21,974 nt of DNA from CAYZYO01 sp964482585 (GTDB lineage Bacteria > Bacillota > Syntrophomonadia > Syntrophomonadales > Syntrophomonadaceae). The notes beneath the pieces are model-generated. The model was given only the letters and a program-made list of their open reading frames with translations. It did no database searches and was not told the DNA's origin. A program made the translations under genes and the position numbers. This document shows positions 21,168-21,974 of this stretch, in pieces (the first letter of the stretch is position 1; every line of letters begins with the position of its first letter). The stretch spans positions 1 to 21,974 of the forward strand of contig CAYZYO010000025.1 of the NCBI GenBank assembly GCA_964482585.1, written 5' to 3'.

Positions 21168-21289
21168 AAAAAGCCCTCCTTCGGTTTGATTGTACAGGGT
21201 TTTATATGGTTAGCATACCACAATACCCCCAATCTTACTATTATATACTGCCCTTTGTGTTGAAAATAAACCTATACAATATGGGAAGT

Positions 21290-21390
21290 GCATAATCAGC
21301 TTTAATAGTATTAGCCAGGCATTCTAGCTCTATCCATCGTAAAATAAGCCCGATTCTCATCCCGAGACAAAACCAAAGGATCTTAAATAT
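21290..21390. repeat. R2 dispersed repeat (copy 4, reverse orientation)
   Basis: GAGACAAAACCAAAGGATCT (about 21363-21382) is close to the reverse complement of AGCTCCTTTGGTTTTGCCTC in copy 2 (6642-6661). A TGCATAAT motif lies near 21290. The block belongs to the 542-bp gap between the phasin-like gene and tRNA-Gln; no gene is seen in that gap. Confidence 0.5.
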
Positions 21391-21578
21391 TCTCCACTGA
21401 CACTCACAGTGATATGTTGAATTTTTAAATCATGTAAAACCCTTGGAATAATTAAAATAATTGAATAAAACAATTAACTCTTTCAAAAACTATATAAGGA
21501 TTTTGCACAGCCGGTTTTTTATTATTATAAGATTATAGTACCACTGCGAAAAGAAGTACTTATATATCATTTATAGGT

Positions 21579-21652
21579 CAGTAGAGGAGACTTCAGTCTT
21601 CCTTAAATACCGTTAATATCTGGCTAGGCCGGAGCCTTAAGTCTCCTCTACG
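21579..21652. repeat. R1 inverted-repeat element (copy G)
   Basis: Left arm 21579-21602 (CAGTAGAGGAGACTTCAGTC..) and right arm 21631-21652 (GGAGCCTTAAGTCTCCTCTA..) are imperfect inverted repeats. The spacer begins TAAATACCGTTAATAT, nearly identical to that of copy C (4005-4020). It belongs to the GGAGACT/AGTCTCC subfamily. Confidence 0.82.
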
Positions 21653-21709
21653 ATACAAAAAATTAGGGTTTTTCTCAGTTGAATCAGATTATACTCTTTA
21701 TAATATTAC

Positions 21710-21784
21710 TGGGATGTAGCCAAGTGGTAAGGCACCGGACTTTGACTCCGCCATTCGCTGGTTCGAATCCAGCCATCCCAGCCA
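21710..21784 (+). tRNA. tRNA-Gln (anticodon UUG)
   Basis: Complete cloverleaf with encoded CCA. Acceptor stem TGGGATG/CATCCCA, discriminator G, D-arm AGCCAAGTGGTAAGGC, anticodon loop CTTTGAC (anticodon TTG), T-arm GCTGGTTCGAATCCAGC. The top pair of the anticodon stem (27-43) is a C-C mismatch where bacterial tRNA-Gln normally pairs. The gene is followed by a terminator-like hairpin. Confidence 0.96.
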
Positions 21785-21789
21785 TAATT

Positions 21790-21813
21790 AAAAGGCTTGT
21801 ACCAAGCCTTTTT
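21790..21813 (+). terminator. Terminator after tRNA-Gln
   Basis: AAAAGGCTTG (21790-21799), loop TAC, CAAGCCTTTT (21803-21812) followed by T. This 10-bp stem with a U-rich end lies 6 bp beyond the tRNA. It suggests that the downstream tRNA-Lys has its own promoter. Confidence 0.8.
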
Positions 21814-21903
21814 ATACTTTTACAATCATTTTAATAAATAATAACTCAACACCTTGATTTATCATACATCAGCTATTATAATATTTAGTGCAGTTTAATT
21901 TCA

Positions 21904-21974
21904 GGGCCATTAGCTCAATCAGGCAGAGCAGCTGACTCTTAATCAGAAGGTTGAAGGTTCGATTCCTTCATGGC
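21904..21974 (+). tRNA. tRNA-Lys (anticodon CUU), truncated by window edge
   Basis: Acceptor 5' strand GGGCCAT, D-arm GCTCAATCAGGCAGAGC, anticodon loop CTCTTAA (anticodon CTT), T-arm GAAGGTTCGATTCCTTC and the first five bases of the 3' acceptor strand (ATGGC). The last two acceptor bases, discriminator and any CCA lie beyond the window. Pair 27-43 would be G-A, a mismatch. Confidence 0.92.

Noticed and set aside
21699..21704. TATAAT as the -10 box of tRNA-Gln
   Set aside because: It ends 5 nt before the mature tRNA, leaving no room for a leader, and no -35 box sits at the right distance.

Overview
The window looks like chromosome from an AT-rich, endospore-forming member of the Bacillota, most likely a clostridial or syntrophomonad-type anaerobe. 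The evidence is strong Shine-Dalgarno sites, frequent TTG/GTG starts, a T-box leader, a spore-protease-like YyaC protein, a YlbF-family protein next to miaB, indolepyruvate:ferredoxin oxidoreductase, and a DnaD-type primosome protein. The species cannot be named from sequence alone. Every protein gene except one 81-residue ORF lies on the minus strand, so operons read from right to left; two tRNA genes close the right end on the plus strand.

Layout, left to right. (1) 1-2000: miaB followed by a YlbF/YmcA-family gene with a cysteine-rich tail and a 13-bp hairpin terminator. (2) 2001-4212: a repeat-rich stretch holding a DNRLRE-type protein gene and a small helical protein gene that ends in a 19-bp terminator hairpin. 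(3) 4213-8426: iorA-iorB, yyaC and a hisC-type aminotransferase. (4) 8427-12965: a possible 29-residue membrane peptide, speE, a small acidic protein, a DnaB-like helicase and a DnaD-like protein. (5) 12966-15402: an octamer-repeat array, a beta-CASP metallo-beta-lactamase nuclease and an unknown 158-residue protein. (6) 15543-17540: an Lrp-type regulator and aminotransferase resembling the B. subtilis alaR-alaT pair, behind a T-box whose specifier I read as GCC (alanine). (7) 17638-21167: the lone plus-strand small gene, a membrane-anchored alkaline-phosphatase-fold protein lacking catalytic histidines, a UbiB/ABC1 kinase-like protein and a phasin-like coiled-coil protein. (8) 21168-21974: repeat remnants, tRNA-Gln(UUG) and a tRNA-Lys(CUU) cut by the window edge.

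The gene-free gaps are filled by several dispersed repeat families. R1 is an inverted repeat whose arms are themselves hairpins (GGCGACTTCAGTCGCC or GGAGACT..AGTCTCC) bounded by TAGAGG/CCTCTA. Arrays of the octamer CCAACTNN follow an R1-type hairpin at three sites. R2 resembles AAGATCCTTCGCTCTGCTCAGGAT. R3 resembles GGTTGTGGCCTGCGGCCATGG. At two loci 9 kb apart they occur in the same order, R2-R1-R3. The items I rate most worth following up are the alanine T-box on alaR-alaT, the apparent pseudo-phosphodiesterase, the covarying two-subfamily R1 hairpins with linked octamer arrays, and the DnaD/DnaB/small-protein cassette.
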